Positions 1 through 5,938 of a stretch of 6,532 nt of DNA are shown here, piece by piece. The DNA is from an uncultured Oscillospiraceae bacterium. GTDB lineage: Bacteria; Bacillota; Clostridia; Oscillospirales; Oscillospiraceae. Positions within the stretch are counted from its first letter, which is position 1; every line of letters starts with the position of its first letter. A model generated the notes under the pieces. The model had not been told where the DNA came from and searched no databases. It saw only the letters and a program-made list of their open reading frames with translations. The DNA lies in NCBI GenBank assembly GCA_900762005.1, contig CAAFEV010000136.1:1-6532 (forward strand). The letters run 5' to 3'. The translations under genes and the position numbers were made by a program.

Positions 1-146
1 ATGGAGAATGCTGCTGTGACGAGTGTGATTATTTGATGTGTTGCCTTGAAACAGATATTGCAGAAGCCTGTAAGGACTGCAGGGATCGCGATTGCCCGCA
101 TACAAAGAACCTCTGCAATGGCGGGTTTTTAATTCGGTTGACTTAA
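1..146 (+). CDS. Cysteine-rich protein of unknown function, C-terminal part (5' end outside window)
   Basis: An open frame enters from the left edge (first complete codon at base 3) and ends at TAA 144-146, giving 47 visible residues. Ten are cysteines: a CCC cluster, then CxxxxCC, a CxxC and two single Cys, with one His (DCPH) and many Asp/Glu. This composition suggests a metal-binding or Zn/Fe-S-type structural domain, but I recognise no family, and the N-terminal part that might identify it lies outside the window. The composition is too biased for a random frame, which supports it being coding. It converges on copA with only 14 bases between the two stop codons. Proximity to copper genes invites a metal-handling idea, but the opposite orientation means it is not in their operon, so that is inference only. 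Confidence 0.55.
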   Translation, partial: GECCCDECDYLMCCLETDIAEACKDCRDRDCPHTKNLCNGGFLIRLT

Positions 147-160
147 TGGGGCATAAGCGG

Positions 161-370
161 TCACTCAATGGCGGTGACGCGGTAGTCGAGGGCTTCGACG
201 GTGGTTTTCAGTAGCTCGTCAGAGACAACCCCGGACAGGGTGACGGTTGCGCTGCCTGCTTCATGGCTGACTGCAGCGTCTTGCACCTGCGGCAGAGCTT
301 CGAGTGCCTTTTTGACATGAGCCTCGCAGTGCCCGCACATCATTCCTTCGATTTTCAGGGTCTTTTGCAT
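161..370 (-). CDS. copZ: Possible internally initiated CopZ-like copper chaperone within copA
   Basis: The last 69 codons of copA, from ATG 370-368, form a complete heavy-metal-associated domain of normal CopZ length: it starts MQKTLKIEGMMCGHC, has the Cu-binding CxxC at residues 12 and 15 of this product, and ends near YRVTAIE at the shared stop. Exactly eight bases before this ATG is AGGAGG (384-379), within AAAGGAGG, stronger than the ribosome site of copA itself. Free CopZ proteins pass Cu(I) to CopA and, in some bacteria, to the copper regulator. I infer that a free chaperone could be made from the copA mRNA in addition to the fused form. The sequence shows the signal but cannot show that it is used; this could also be a relic of a fused separate copZ. 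Confidence 0.45.
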   Translation of the reverse strand: MQKTLKIEGMMCGHCEAHVKKALEALPQVQDAAVSHEAGSATVTLSGVVSDELLKTTVEALDYRVTAIE

Positions 371-2614
371 TGTTTTTTCCTCCTTTTGATTTAACTTATC
401 TATTCTTCGCTCCGCGCGGAACAGGTTCAGGCGCAGTGCATTCATTACAACGCAAACGCTCGACAGGCTCATCGCGGCCGCGCCGAACATCGGGCTGAGT
501 GTCCAGCCGAAAATCGGCAAAAACACCCCCGCCGCCAGCGGAATGCCGAGCAGATTATAGAAAAACGCCCAAAACAGATTTTCGTGGATATTGCGCAGGA
601 CGGTGCGGCTCAAGCGGATTGCGGTCGGCACATCGGAAAGGCGGCTGTGCAGCAAGACAACATCCGCCGCATCAATCGCAACATCCGTACCCGCGCCGAT
701 GGCGATGCCGACCTGCGCACGGGTGAGGGCGGGCGCATCATTGATACCGTCGCCGACCATTGCGACCCTGCCGTCCTCGGACAGTCTGCGCACGACCGCC
801 TCCTTTTCATCGGGCAATACCCCGGCGATGACCTCGTCCACCCCCGCCTGTGCGCCGATGGCATTGGCGGTTTTTTCGTTGTCTCCCGTAAGCATAATGA
901 CACGCAAGCCAAGCTCCTTTAAGGCCCTGACCGCTGCGGTGCTGTCCGGCTTCAGGGTGTCGGCAACGGCAATCATGCCGAGCAGCTTTCCGTCATAGCG
1001 GAAAAAGAGCGGCGTTTTTCCCTCCCCGGAAAGCGCATCCGCCCGCGCACGCAGGGCAGCCGGAATCTCGGTCTGCGCCAGCATATAACGCAGACTGCCG
1101 CCGCAGAGGGTCTTACCGTCCAGCAATGCCGTGATGCCGTTTCCGGGCAAAATCTGCATTGCCGTAACAGTCAGGTCGCTCCCGCCGCCGCGTTCAACAA
1201 CAGCGCGGGCAAGCGGATGCTCACTGTCCCGCTCCAATGCGGCTGCCAGAGACAATAAGGCTTCGTCTGCCACGCCACCGGCGGGCACAAGCTCCGTCAC
1301 ACGCGGCTTGCCCTCAGTGAGTGTGCCGGTTTTGTCCAGCACCACCGTGCGCACCTTGCCCGATGTCTCTAAGCTGACTGCAGTTTTAAACAAAATGCCG
1401 TGTCTTGCACCGACACCGCTGCCGACCATAATTGCCACGGGGGTTGCCAGACCAAGGGCACACGGGCAACTGATAACCAACACGGAAATGCCGCGTGCAA
1501 GGGAAAAGCCGATGCTGCGCCCGATGAGGAGCCAGCACAAAATCGTCCCGGCGGCAATCGCAATGACAATCGGCACAAATACGCCGGAGACACGGTCTGC
1601 CACACGGGCAATCGGTGCTTTCGTAGCGGAAGCGTCGCTGACCAGTCTGATAATCTGTGAAAGAGTCGTATCCTCCCCGACCCGCGTTGCCTCGCAGCGC
1701 AGAACACCGGATTGGTTGAGTGTCGCAGCGGAGACGCTATCACCCGTATGCTTTTCCACGGGCAAGCTCTCGCCCGTCAAAGCGGATTCATCCACCGCGC
1801 TCTCGCCGTCCAGAACATGCCCGTCCACCGGGATGCTCTGCGCCGGCCGCACCAAAAACACATCGCCCACGCGCACCTGTGCCACGGGAACAACCTGCTC
1901 CGCGCCGTCACGAAGGACGGTTGCCGTCTGCGGCGCAAGTGCCAGCAGAGCCTTTAGCGCGTCGGTGGTTTTTCCCTTGGCGCGTGCCTCTAAGAGCTTG
2001 CCGACGGTAATCAGCGTCAAAATCATAGCAGCCGACTCAAAATAAAGCCCATGCAGCTTTCCGTGCGTTGCGCCGAAGAGTGCCATTTGAAACAGCACCG
2101 CCGTGCTGTAGCCATAGGCAGCCGCCGCGCCGAGGGCAACTAAGGTATCCATATTCGGCGAACGGTGCAGCAAGCCCGCCGCACCGCGCCGGAAAAAGCT
2201 CTGATTGACCGCTAAAACGGCAGTGCAGAGCAAAAGCTGCGCCAGCCCGAGTGCCATCGGGTTTTGCGCAAGCGCGGACGGCAGCCACCAGCCCCACATC
2301 CCATGCCCCATGCTCAGGTACATCAGCGGCAGGAGCAAAATAACGGAGCAAAGCAAGCGCAAGCCGATTGCCTCGGTTTTCTGTTCGGGCTGTCCGGGCT
2401 TTTGCTCTGCGGCTTTGCCCTTGACCTGTGCACCATAGCCCGCCGCCTTTACCGCCGCAACAATCTCGGCAGGCGGCGCACTGCCCTCCACGCTCATGGA
2501 ATTTGTCAAAAGACTGACCGCGCAGCTTGTCACGCCGGGCAGTTTTTTTACCGCTTTTTCCACCCTTGCGCTGCAGGCAGCGCAGGTCATGCCGGTAATC
2601 TCATATTGCTGCAA
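161..2614 (-). CDS. copA: Copper(I)-translocating P-type ATPase CopA with C-terminal CopZ-like domain
   Basis: P1B-1-type ATPase that exports cytosolic Cu(I) across the membrane using ATP. Numbering from the TTG start (817 aa): N-terminal heavy-metal domain with GMTCAAC (C11, C14); two TM helices about 82-102 and 121-137, two more about 158-209; actuator-domain TGES 280-283; TM5-6 about 344-398 with the CPC copper site 383-385; phosphorylated D427 in DKTGTLT; nucleotide-domain SEHP ending at 467; hinge GDGINDAP 621-628; TM7 with the Cu-selective YN 686-687 and TM8 with MSLSS 715-719. A second metal domain (GMMCGHC, C760/C763) follows TM8 at the extreme C-terminus, an unusual place. All catalytic motifs are intact. 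Start choice: the frame also opens at GTG 2623, directly abutting the csoR stop, but TTG 2614 has AGGTGA five bases upstream and gives MQQYEITGMTCAAC, the usual beginning of Firmicute CopA proteins. It is second in the csoR operon and so should be copper-induced through CsoR. Confidence 0.96.
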   Translation of the reverse strand: MQQYEITGMTCAACSARVEKAVKKLPGVTSCAVSLLTNSMSVEGSAPPAEIVAAVKAAGYGAQVKGKAAEQKPGQPEQKTEAIGLRLLCSVILLLPLMYLSMGHGMWGWWLPSALAQNPMALGLAQLLLCTAVLAVNQSFFRRGAAGLLHRSPNMDTLVALGAAAAYGYSTAVLFQMALFGATHGKLHGLYFESAAMILTLITVGKLLEARAKGKTTDALKALLALAPQTATVLRDGAEQVVPVAQVRVGDVFLVRPAQSIPVDGHVLDGESAVDESALTGESLPVEKHTGDSVSAATLNQSGVLRCEATRVGEDTTLSQIIRLVSDASATKAPIARVADRVSGVFVPIVIAIAAGTILCWLLIGRSIGFSLARGISVLVISCPCALGLATPVAIMVGSGVGARHGILFKTAVSLETSGKVRTVVLDKTGTLTEGKPRVTELVPAGGVADEALLSLAAALERDSEHPLARAVVERGGGSDLTVTAMQILPGNGITALLDGKTLCGGSLRYMLAQTEIPAALRARADALSGEGKTPLFFRYDGKLLGMIAVADTLKPDSTAAVRALKELGLRVIMLTGDNEKTANAIGAQAGVDEVIAGVLPDEKEAVVRRLSEDGRVAMVGDGINDAPALTRAQVGIAIGAGTDVAIDAADVVLLHSRLSDVPTAIRLSRTVLRNIHENLFWAFFYNLLGIPLAAGVFLPIFGWTLSPMFGAAAMSLSSVCVVMNALRLNLFRAERRIDKLNQKEEKTMQKTLKIEGMMCGHCEAHVKKALEALPQVQDAAVSHEAGSATVTLSGVVSDELLKTTVEALDYRVTAIE
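379..384 (-). promoter_or_regulatory. Internal Shine-Dalgarno AGGAGG inside copA, ahead of the CopZ-like domain
   Basis: AGGAGG (in AAAGGAGG) reads on the minus strand with an eight-base A-rich spacer to ATG 370-368, ideal spacing and complementarity to the 16S tail. In the copA frame these bases encode Lys-Glu-Glu of the linker between TM8 and the C-terminal metal domain. Both other frames of the linker contain stop codons just upstream, so only the copA frame reads through. Confidence 0.6.
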
Positions 2615-2619
2615 GGCAC

Positions 2620-2625
2620 TCACCT
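2620..2625 (-). promoter_or_regulatory. Ribosome binding site deciding the copA start
   Basis: AGGTGA on the minus strand overlaps the csoR stop codon (TAG 2626-2624) and sits five bases before TTG 2614-2612. It matches the distal part of the AGGAGGTGA consensus. The alternative GTG at 2623-2621 lies inside this motif and has no comparable site upstream, which favours the TTG start. Ribosomes finishing csoR would cover this site, so copA translation is probably coupled to csoR. Confidence 0.6.
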
Positions 2626-2923
2626 ACTTCATCATTTTCCCGAGGGTTTCTATCAATTCGTCAATGACTGCATCATCGCCGCTACGGATGCCGTCCGTTA
2701 CACAGGTGCGCAGATGCTCGTCCAGCAGCTCCCGTTCAAAGGATTTCAACGCTGCCGCCGCTGCCGCCGCCTGCGTCAATATGTCCGTGCAATACGCTTC
2801 ACGCTCCAGCATCGCACGAATGCCGCGCACCTGCCCTTCAATTCGGCTTAGGCGGTTGCACAGACGGCGTGCCTCCTCCGGCGTGCGTTTTCTGATTTTT
2901 TTACAGCAGTAATCTTGCTCCAT
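2624..2923 (-). CDS. csoR: CsoR-family copper-sensing transcriptional repressor
   Basis: Small all-helical repressor (99 aa, typical for the CsoR/RcnR family, DUF156) that binds operator DNA in its apo form and releases it on binding Cu(I). The family core RLSRIEGQVRGI lies at residues 24-35. The Cu(I) ligands are C45 (in AYCTDIL), H70 and C74 (in LLDEHLRTCV); their spacing of 25 and 4 residues is that of the established CsoR C-H-C site and argues for copper rather than Ni/Co (RcnR) or persulfide (CstR, which lacks the His). An N-terminal Cys pair at 6-7 is common in clostridial members. Start: ATG 2923-2921 has AGAGGA (2936-2931) seven bases upstream; the frame extends to 3004 but that would run through the promoter. 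A run of seven alanines at 52-58 sits in helix 2. It is first in the operon with copA and almost certainly autoregulated through the palindrome in its promoter. Confidence 0.96.
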   Translation of the reverse strand: MEQDYCCKKIRKRTPEEARRLCNRLSRIEGQVRGIRAMLEREAYCTDILTQAAAAAAALKSFERELLDEHLRTCVTDGIRSGDDAVIDELIETLGKMMK

Positions 2924-2975
2924 CTTTGCTTCCTCTCTATTCTTTGCTTTTTTCGAAGAAATACCCTTTTCTTTG

Positions 2976-3004
2976 ATTGTATACCCCAAGGGGGTATTTG
3001 TCAA
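2976..3004 (-). promoter_or_regulatory. Sigma-A-type promoter of the csoR-copA operon
   Basis: On the minus strand, a perfect -35 TTGACA (3004-2999), a 17-base spacer and -10 TACAAT (2981-2976, one mismatch from TATAAT). Transcription should start near 2969, leaving a leader of roughly 45 bases before csoR. The CsoR-type operator fills the spacer, so repressor and polymerase cannot occupy it together. Confidence 0.88.
2981..2997. promoter_or_regulatory. CsoR operator palindrome
   Basis: ATACCCCAAGGGGGTAT: seven-base inverted arms ATACCCC/GGGGTAT around a three-base centre. This matches the TACCC...GGGTA pattern of known CsoR operators in Bacillus and Streptomyces. It lies between -35 and -10 of the csoR promoter, overlapping the first base of the -10. 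Binding by the adjacent CsoR is inferred from location and sequence. Confidence 0.85.
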
Positions 3005-3009
3005 GTGTT

Positions 3010-3047
3010 AAAAACAGGCATCGGCGGTTGCCGCTGCCTGTTTTTTT
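3010..3047 (-). terminator. Intrinsic terminator after htrA (possibly bidirectional)
   Basis: Arms AAAACAGGCA (3011-3020) and TGCCTGTTTT (3035-3044) pair over ten bases; inside, CGGC (3022-3025) pairs with GCCG (3030-3033) around a four-base loop, with one mismatch between the two stems. Read on the minus strand it ends in five U (3014-3010), about 30 bases after the htrA stop and just before the csoR -35, so it separates the two transcription units. On the plus strand it is followed by seven T, so it could also stop antisense transcripts entering htrA. Confidence 0.85.
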
Positions 3048-3075
3048 GCGCGTATGTTCTTTGGCCGGTGCCGCG

Positions 3076-4533
3076 TTACGGCAGGAAGTTCCAGAACTCC
3101 CAAGGGTCGATTTCTTCCGTCGGTTCCGGTTCCACCGGCTGTGTCTGCTCAGCCGACTGTATCTGGGCGGCATCGAAAGTAATACTCAGTTCCAATGTCT
3201 CACCGCTGCGGTAGACTGTGATGCTCGCCGTGTCGCCCCCGCGATAGCTGCGCAGAATGCGGTACAAATCCTCGTAGGCCGCCACGGTTTTTCCGCCCAC
3301 AGCCGTGATGATGTCGTTCTTTTGCAGTCCAGCCTTGTCGGCACTGCTGCTCTCGGTGACGCTGCTGACGCGCACGCCGAGCGGTACATCGTAGGCCTCG
3401 GCATCATCCGCGCTGACACTGCTGCCCGTAATGCCCATATAGGCGCGGTTAGTGACAGTGCCGTTCTCGCGCAAATCGTCCAGAATTGCGGTCGCGTCGT
3501 TAATCGGAATGGCAAAGCCGATGCCCTCAATCGTCGCGCCACCGCCGGTCGAGCCGGAGTACTTCGCGGTCGTAATGCCGACGACCTCACCCTTCATATT
3601 GAACAGCGGTCCGCCGGAGTTGCCGGGGTTAATCGCCGCGTCAATTTGCATCATGTTAATCGGTGTGCCGTCTGTGTTGACATCGCGCTCCTTCGCACTG
3701 ACGTAGCCGACGGTCATGGTGTAGGTCAGTTCGCCAAGCGGATTGCCGATTGCCGCAATTTCGTCACCGACAATCAGTGCGTCGGAGTCGCCGAGGGTCA
3801 GAGCCGTCAAGTTCTGCGCATCAATTTTTATCAGCGCAACATCACTCGATTCCTCATAGCCCAGAACCGTGGCGGAGTATTTTGTGCCGTCATAGAGCGT
3901 AACGGTCAGAGTCTGTGCGCCGCTGATGACATGGTAGTTTGTGATAATCTCGCCGTCGGCGGAAATCACAAAGCCCGTGCCGGTACTCGCAGATGTGCCG
4001 CCGTAGCCTGTTGCTTCATTGGTGATACCGACAATGCCCGGCACGGTCATCTGATAAATCTGTGCGGGTGTCAGAAGCTTACCGTTATTTGTGACCGGCG
4101 TCGCCTGCTGCTGAGTGACGGGCTGGGCTGACGGCTGCGTAATCTCCTGCGCTGCCTTAACGACAGCACCACTGTCGTCGCTGAACACTTCGGGGTTCTT
4201 CTGTGCCCAAAAGCAGACCATGCCGCCGCCTAATATGCTGCCGATCAAGGCAAAGCAGAGTGCCACCAGCAGCACTTTCCCGGCTGTCATCGGGGCATGT
4301 TTCTTTTTCTTTTGGGGATTCGGACGCGGTTCGTTTGCCTGCGGCGCGGAATACTGCGGCATTGGACGCGGCGCAGCATCGGAGCCGCAAGCATCGGAGA
4401 AGGAGGACTCTGGGGAAAACTGCCGCCTATTGCCTTCGTCAGGGGTCTGTGCGGCAGGCTTCATCGCATCGGCAGAAAACGGATGCTCTGCCTGCGGTGC
4501 GGGTTCATATGACGGGGTCATATCGTTCATCAT
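3076..4533 (-). CDS. htrA: Membrane-anchored HtrA/DegP-like serine protease with PDZ domain
   Basis: Envelope quality-control protease (S1C/trypsin-like) expected to degrade or refold damaged exported proteins on the outer face of the membrane. From ATG 4533 (485 aa): a Pro/Gln-rich cytoplasmic tail of about 75 residues, a KKKK stop at 75-78, one TM helix about 86-110, a Gln/Pro/Thr-rich linker, then the protease domain with the full triad H201 (TNYHVI), D231 (SSDVALIKI) and S306 (NPGNSGGPL). A single PDZ domain spans roughly 365-455 (GVRVSSV, AGLQKNDIITAVGG), and an acidic Pro/Glu tail ends in DPWEFWNFLP. Start: AAGGAG (4544-4539) is five bases before ATG 4533 and eight before the adjacent ATG 4530, so either could be used; the GTG at 4563 would place the ribosome site inside the gene and is rejected. 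It has its own candidate promoter and a terminator. It is unrelated in operon terms to csoR-copA. Confidence 0.95.
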   Translation of the reverse strand: MMNDMTPSYEPAPQAEHPFSADAMKPAAQTPDEGNRRQFSPESSFSDACGSDAAPRPMPQYSAPQANEPRPNPQKKKKHAPMTAGKVLLVALCFALIGSILGGGMVCFWAQKNPEVFSDDSGAVVKAAQEITQPSAQPVTQQQATPVTNNGKLLTPAQIYQMTVPGIVGITNEATGYGGTSASTGTGFVISADGEIITNYHVISGAQTLTVTLYDGTKYSATVLGYEESSDVALIKIDAQNLTALTLGDSDALIVGDEIAAIGNPLGELTYTMTVGYVSAKERDVNTDGTPINMMQIDAAINPGNSGGPLFNMKGEVVGITTAKYSGSTGGGATIEGIGFAIPINDATAILDDLRENGTVTNRAYMGITGSSVSADDAEAYDVPLGVRVSSVTESSSADKAGLQKNDIITAVGGKTVAAYEDLYRILRSYRGGDTASITVYRSGETLELSITFDAAQIQSAEQTQPVEPEPTEEIDPWEFWNFLP

Positions 4534-4576
4534 CGACACTCCTTTTGTTTTTTTGATAAGCACATGATATGACGCG

Positions 4577-4611
4577 ATTGTATCCGAACTGTAACATCTG
4601 AGAAAGATTTT
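4577..4611 (-). promoter_or_regulatory. Candidate htrA promoter (good -10, weak -35)
   Basis: On the minus strand TACAAT (4582-4577) lies about 44 bases before the htrA ATG. At 17 bases upstream there is only TTTCTC as -35, poor enough to suggest an activator. Runs of A (about 4608-4614 and 4629-4635) lie just upstream, where they could act as an UP element. No intrinsic terminator is visible between cyuA and this point, so some read-through from cyuA is also possible. Confidence 0.45.
4579..4595. repeat. Short direct repeat TGTATC/TGTAAC with 11-base period at the htrA promoter
   Basis: On the plus strand TGTATC (4579-4584) and TGTAAC (4590-4595) start 11 bases apart, one helical turn; the first overlaps the candidate -10. 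OmpR/PhoB-family response regulators bind half-sites with this period, and Firmicute htrA genes can be controlled by envelope-stress two-component systems (CssRS in Bacillus subtilis). With only two six-base units, chance is a real possibility. Confidence 0.25.
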
Positions 4612-4654
4612 TTTACACTTTTATGAACTTTTTTTGAATTAGTCCTTCAGCGTT

Positions 4655-5938
4655 TTACAGGCAATCGCCGCCCTGCATAATCTGCAAAATCGTCGTGTCC
4701 GTCTGGCACATTCCCTGCCGCGCAAGCTTGCCGACATTGGCAATCGTGTCATCGACCGAGGAGGCGACAATGCCCTCCCCGCTGACAAATTCGCGGTGGT
4801 GCAGATACATCCGGTAGCCCAGAATACCGGCGTCGACGGCTGCGGCGATCTTTGCCGCGCAAGAGGGCTTGGCACCATCGCAGATGGTGCCGGAGAGGAT
4901 TGCCACGGCATTAACAACCGTGTGCGCCACCGCCCGATAATCTCCGCCGAGCAGATAACACACGCCCGCACCCGCACCGACGCCCGCCGAAATTGCGCCG
5001 CAATAGGCAGAGAGTCTGCCGATGCCGCTTTTTTGGTGAAGGGTGATTAAATCCGCCACAAGCAGGGCGCGGTAAAGCTGCTCCTCACTCGCGCCGATGT
5101 GCCGCGCATAGACCACGACCGGCATACAGGCGGTGATGCCCTGATTGCCGGAGCCGGAGAGAATCACCACCGGCATATCGCAGCCGCTCATGCGCGCATC
5201 CGAGCCGGCGGCGGCGTATGCCTTTGCCCGCTGCTTGATGTCCTCGCCGTAGTCCTCCATGAGAATTTTCCCGATTTGTGCGCCCCATGTGCCGTTCAGC
5301 CCCTCGTCGGCAATGGCGGAATTGTACGCTACCTGACGTGCAAGCAGTGGCTTTAACCCCGTTAAATCCGCGCTGTCGGCAAAGCGGACAATCCCCTCGA
5401 CATTCAGACAGGATTTATCCGTTCGGTATTCCTCTGCCGCGTCTACCGCAGGTAGGTTTATCAAGCAGGCACCGTCGCGCTCAATATAAATCACGTTGGT
5501 GTGGTGGTTGGTAATGCGCACGCAGCCGCTATGCGTTCCGGCAAAGCCGCGCAGACAGATGTCCAGCCTGCACGGGCTTTCGGAGCAAGTGATAGATATC
5601 TGTGTTTGTTCAAGGTAGGCATCCAGCGCGGTAAGCTGTTCGTCGGTAATTACGGAGATGACCTGCAGCTCGCGGCTCGCGTCTCCTGCCAAAAGACCTG
5701 CGGCAATCGCGGGACGGATACCCTTTCTTCCGCCTGTGTTCGGAACAACAACGCTTTTGACATTTTTTATAATATTCCCGCTTAAAGTCGCCTCCACCCG
5801 TTCGGGCAGTGCGCCCAGCAGCTCTCGTAGCTTTGCCGCGCAATAGGCGATGGCGATTGGCTCGGTGCAACCGGTCGCCGGAAGCAGCTCCTCACGCAGG
5901 ATCGCACTGTAGTTTTCCCAAAACTCCTGTTTTGTCAT
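4655..5938 (-). CDS. cyuA: L-cysteine desulfidase (CyuA/YhaM, UPF0597 family)
   Basis: Cytosolic Fe-S enzyme that splits L-cysteine into pyruvate, ammonia and hydrogen sulfide; related in fold to the alpha domain of iron-sulfur serine dehydratases. The 427-residue length is normal for the family. Recognisable motifs: PATGCTEPIAIAY (20-32), SGNIIKN (53-59), VVPNTGGRKG (64-73), GSGNQGI (262-268), CGAISAGVGAGAG (313-325) and TICDGAKPSCA (351-361). C24, C313, C353 and C360 are the conserved cysteines that could hold the cluster or act in catalysis; the exact assignment is inference. Start ATG 5938 has AGGGAG (5950-5945) six bases upstream and overlaps the stop of the upstream regulator as ATGA, so the pair is co-transcribed and probably translationally coupled. 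Role: cysteine catabolism or detoxification, with sulfide as product. Serine as substrate is an alternative, given the shared domain. Confidence 0.9.
   Translation of the reverse strand: MTKQEFWENYSAILREELLPATGCTEPIAIAYCAAKLRELLGALPERVEATLSGNIIKNVKSVVVPNTGGRKGIRPAIAAGLLAGDASRELQVISVITDEQLTALDAYLEQTQISITCSESPCRLDICLRGFAGTHSGCVRITNHHTNVIYIERDGACLINLPAVDAAEEYRTDKSCLNVEGIVRFADSADLTGLKPLLARQVAYNSAIADEGLNGTWGAQIGKILMEDYGEDIKQRAKAYAAAGSDARMSGCDMPVVILSGSGNQGITACMPVVVYARHIGASEEQLYRALLVADLITLHQKSGIGRLSAYCGAISAGVGAGAGVCYLLGGDYRAVAHTVVNAVAILSGTICDGAKPSCAAKIAAAVDAGILGYRMYLHHREFVSGEGIVASSVDDTIANVGKLARQGMCQTDTTILQIMQGGDCL

Noticed and set aside
100..113. Gly/His/Met/Trp-rich stretch after CopA TM1 as a special copper-entry motif
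   Set aside because: This refers to protein residues of CopA; Met/His-rich loops after TM1 are common in clostridial CopA proteins.
157..180. Hairpin at the copA stop codon (GTCAC/GTGAC) as a terminator
   Set aside because: Only five continuous pairs with an imperfect extension and no T run on either strand.
371..379. A6-C run in the copA linker as a programmed -1 frameshift site
   Set aside because: AAAAAAC is present but phased AA-AAA-AC in the copA frame, not A-AAA-AAC, and there is no obvious downstream stimulatory hairpin; in-frame internal initiation explains the region better.
1131..2045. 304-codon plus-strand open frame inside copA
   Set aside because: Ser/Thr/Pro/Arg-rich translation typical of an antisense shadow of a GC-rich gene; no ribosome site or motif, while copA is unmistakable.
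2264..2851. 195-codon plus-strand open frame across the copA/csoR junction
   Set aside because: It runs antisense over two well-supported genes, with a His/Arg/Cys-rich composition and no family resemblance.
2924..3004. Longer CsoR starting at TTG 3004
   Set aside because: The extension would be translated from the -35/-10 region and operator, and ATG 2923 has a good ribosome site and gives the normal family length.
2977..4131. 384-codon plus-strand open frame antisense to htrA
   Set aside because: Its start lies in the csoR operator and terminator region, the translation is low in recognisable motifs, and it mirrors the codon structure of htrA, which has a full catalytic triad and PDZ domain on the other strand.
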